From: an uncultured Gammaproteobacteria bacterium | GTDB lineage: Bacteria > Pseudomonadota > Gammaproteobacteria > Chromatiales > Chromatiaceae | Length of the DNA: 14,490 nt | Assembly: GCA_937926265.1 (NCBI GenBank) | Contig: CALAZS010000182.1 | Span: 1-14,490 of the forward strand | Direction: 5' to 3' | Shown here: positions 13,131-14,490 of the stretch, in pieces | Numbering within the stretch: position 1 is the stretch's first letter | Layout: each line of letters opens with the position of its first letter | The notes under the pieces: model-generated | What the model was told of the DNA's origin: nothing | Database searches by the model: none | What the model saw: the letters and a program-made list of their open reading frames with translations, nothing else | Program-made: the position numbers and the translations under genes

Positions 13131-13161
13131 ATTTGCCTTAATTTATGCAAATGACTATTCT
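13131..13161 (+). promoter_or_regulatory. Possible promoter with inverted repeat
   Basis: TTGCCT (13133-13138) and TATTCT (13156-13161) are 17 bases apart, each four of six to consensus. The perfect inverted repeat ATTTGC (13131-13136) / GCAAAT (13147-13152) overlaps the -35 and spacer, where a repressor could act. It would serve the DUF2189 gene. Confidence 0.35.
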
Positions 13162-13246
13162 AGGGCGAAAATAACAATAACTAATAAAACAACGATAAAA
13201 CCAATAATCTCATAAATTGAGCTTATATGTTTGAGGAGACAAAATT

Positions 13247-14035
13247 TTGAACGATCAACAGGCAATGCCTGATAACGAGGCTAAATTCTATCCACAGGTG
13301 CGCGAGGTATCTGTTAAGGCTCCGCTCACCTGGCTTAAAAAAGGCTGGGAAGACATCAAGTCTTGTCCTCATGGCAGTCTTTTCTATGGTGTGTGCTTTG
13401 TGCTTGGAGGATACATCATGGTTTTCGCTTTAAAGGATGCACCACAATACATAGCAGCTGTGATGACAGGTTTTGTGATTATGGGGCCATTCCTGGCACT
13501 TGGTTTATACGAACTCAGTGCTCAACGTGAACGAGGTGAAAAGTGTAAGTTGCTACCTTCAATGATGGCCTGTAGACGAAATATTGTGCAAATGGCTTCA
13601 TTCGCCGGCATTTTACTATTGTTGTATCTGAGCTGGGTCTGGTTATCGGTTTTCCTGTTTGCTCTGTATTACGAAGGTGAAATTCCAACCCTGAATGAAT
13701 TTTTGAGACACATCGTCCTCACCGACCAGTTTAACTTTCTGTTTATTTATTTTGGACTCGGCGCTGTCTTCGCATTGATTATTTTTGCAATAACCCTTAT
13801 TACCATTCCGTTAATCAAAGACAAACAGATGGATGCAATATCAGCAGCTTTCGCCAGTTCCCAGGCGTTGTATAACAATCCTTATGCCATGATTGTCTGG
13901 TCTGGGGTCATTGCTGTCATTTCCATGTTTGGCGTTGTCACGCTGCTACTCGGCACCATAGTCGCCGGTCCATTACTGGGCCATGCTACCTGGCATGCAT
14001 ACCGAGACATTACAGGAACCACACAAGATTCATAA
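13247..14035 (+). CDS. DUF2189 integral membrane protein
   Basis: A 262-residue inner membrane protein of the DUF2189 family. A soluble N-terminus with VREVSVKAPLTWLKKGWEDIK (about 18-38) is the family entry motif. Helices follow at about 44-62, 66-90, 115-143, 163-190 and 215-245, and then the closing GPLLGHATWHAYRDI. Function is unknown. The start is TTG at 13247 with an excellent SD (GAGGAG, 13233-13238). No ATG comes before the conserved motif except Met7, which has no SD. Two small genes follow with almost no gap, probably in one operon. Confidence 0.88.
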   Translation: MNDQQAMPDNEAKFYPQVREVSVKAPLTWLKKGWEDIKSCPHGSLFYGVCFVLGGYIMVFALKDAPQYIAAVMTGFVIMGPFLALGLYELSAQRERGEKCKLLPSMMACRRNIVQMASFAGILLLLYLSWVWLSVFLFALYYEGEIPTLNEFLRHIVLTDQFNFLFIYFGLGAVFALIIFAITLITIPLIKDKQMDAISAAFASSQALYNNPYAMIVWSGVIAVISMFGVVTLLLGTIVAGPLLGHATWHAYRDITGTTQDS

Positions 14036-14040
14036 TATTC

Positions 14041-14205
14041 ATGTCAGATAAAACGCTGGTCATTATTTTTATCGTTTCTGCGATTGTCTGTATTATTTCA
14101 ATCCTTAAATACATTCAGAAACAAACCAATAAATATTTCATCTCATCTTCTATTTCAGGGATGATATGTGCCGCATGTTTTATCTGGGTTTATTATGATT
14201 TCTAA
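14041..14205 (+). CDS. Small two-helix membrane protein, 54 aa
   Basis: An ORF five bases after the DUF2189 stop. It encodes 54 residues: SDKT, a first helix (LVIIFIVSAIVCIISIL), a basic loop (KYIQKQTNKY), then a second hydrophobic part (ISGMICAACFIWVYY). The hairpin topology with a positive loop is sensible, and the tight spacing suggests a real operon member. The SD is poor, so translation may be coupled to DUF2189. I do not recognise the family. Its last 11 bases overlap the start of the next gene. Confidence 0.55.
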   Translation: MSDKTLVIIFIVSAIVCIISILKYIQKQTNKYFISSSISGMICAACFIWVYYDF

Positions 14206-14490
14206 AAATAAAATTTGTTCGGCCTGTTTATTATTACTGCCTTTATCAGGACAGGCTCAAAACTGTAAAGACTTAAGTGGTGCTGCTTATCTTGACTTCA
14301 TTGGGGAAATTAATAAAACCGGTCAAACTGTCTGGCTAAGTTTAGTTCGAGAACCTGGCGACTATCGACTGTCATTCGCAAATGATCCAAATATCGATAC
14401 ATGGTCTGAACGCGATATTACACCTTTTGTTAATTTCTCCAGATCACCTTACATCTCGACAGGCAATGGTCAGTCCCATAAACTCCTTAA
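14195..14490 (+). CDS. Secreted protein, N-terminal part (runs off the window)
   Basis: A frame open from ATG 14195 to the window end, 98 codons and incomplete. It starts inside the end of the small membrane protein gene (11-base overlap), which suggests coupled translation. The signal peptide has a short hydrophobic core (ACLLLLPLSGQA) and probable cleavage before QNCKD. The visible mature part contains LDFIGEINKTGQTVWLS, REPGDYRLSFANDP and an aromatic TPFVNFSRSP; it looks beta-rich. I do not recognise it. Five residues after the QNC start no lipobox is evident, so it is probably soluble periplasmic. Confidence 0.6.
   Translation, partial: MISKNKICSACLLLLPLSGQAQNCKDLSGAAYLDFIGEINKTGQTVWLSLVREPGDYRLSFANDPNIDTWSERDITPFVNFSRSPYISTGNGQSHKLL

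Noticed and set aside
1..14490. Mobile element, defence system, CRISPR array or toxin-antitoxin pair
   Set aside because: No transposase, integrase, nuclease, repeat-spacer series or terminal repeats seen; gene content and codon use look uniformly chromosomal.

Overview
The window is AT-rich chromosomal DNA that reads as a free-living gammaproteobacterium. The class I fructose-bisphosphate aldolase follows Escherichia coli FbaB residue for residue over long stretches. The other families (CspA-type cold shock protein, DUF2189, DM13, RT0821/Lpp0805 surface antigen, D15/BamA-type barrel, LysM protein) are typical of marine or sulfur-cycle gammaproteobacteria, but I cannot name a genus. I see no transposase, phage gene, CRISPR array, tRNA or rRNA. 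It looks like ordinary core and lineage-specific chromosome rather than an island.

Layout. 1-1191: a cold shock gene with a long leader and its own hairpin terminator, a small RRM RNA-binding protein, and a convergent unknown gene. 1492-4398: two consecutive transglutaminase-like cysteine protease genes on the plus strand, running tail-to-tail into a minus-strand gene that joins a SlyD/FKBP-like segment to a SAM methyltransferase. 4530-5187: a WHy/LEA14-type lipoprotein, followed by a short GGA-rich transcription unit with its own promoter and strong terminator. The latter is the best candidate for something undescribed, a CsrA/RsmA-sequestering small RNA. 5271-5423: on the opposite strand, a complete miniature gene (promoter, SD, about 28 codons, terminator) for a one-helix membrane peptide. 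5508-6146: a secreted LysM protein with a C-terminal part resembling SoxXA-binding proteins, with terminator and promoter.

6396-8284: an unknown acidic protein behind a very good sigma-70 promoter, then fbaB. 8365-11834: a same-strand series of envelope genes: surface-antigen-like secreted protein, two-helix membrane protein, bestrophin-like DUF4239 membrane protein, POTRA-less outer-membrane barrel, and a three-helix membrane protein. The last three are nearly contiguous and probably one operon. 11929-12995: a permuted NlpC/P60 (YiiX-like) cysteine hydrolase and a convergent DM13 protein. 13247-14490: a DUF2189 membrane protein, a 54-residue membrane protein and the start of a secreted protein cut by the window edge; these three are tightly packed.

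Together the genes deal with RNA binding and cold response, cell-envelope proteins, and one central-carbon enzyme. Most roles beyond family level are inference. The strongest points for follow-up are the GGA-rich RNA at 5082-5187, the small-peptide gene at 5308-5394, and the FKBP-like/methyltransferase fusion.
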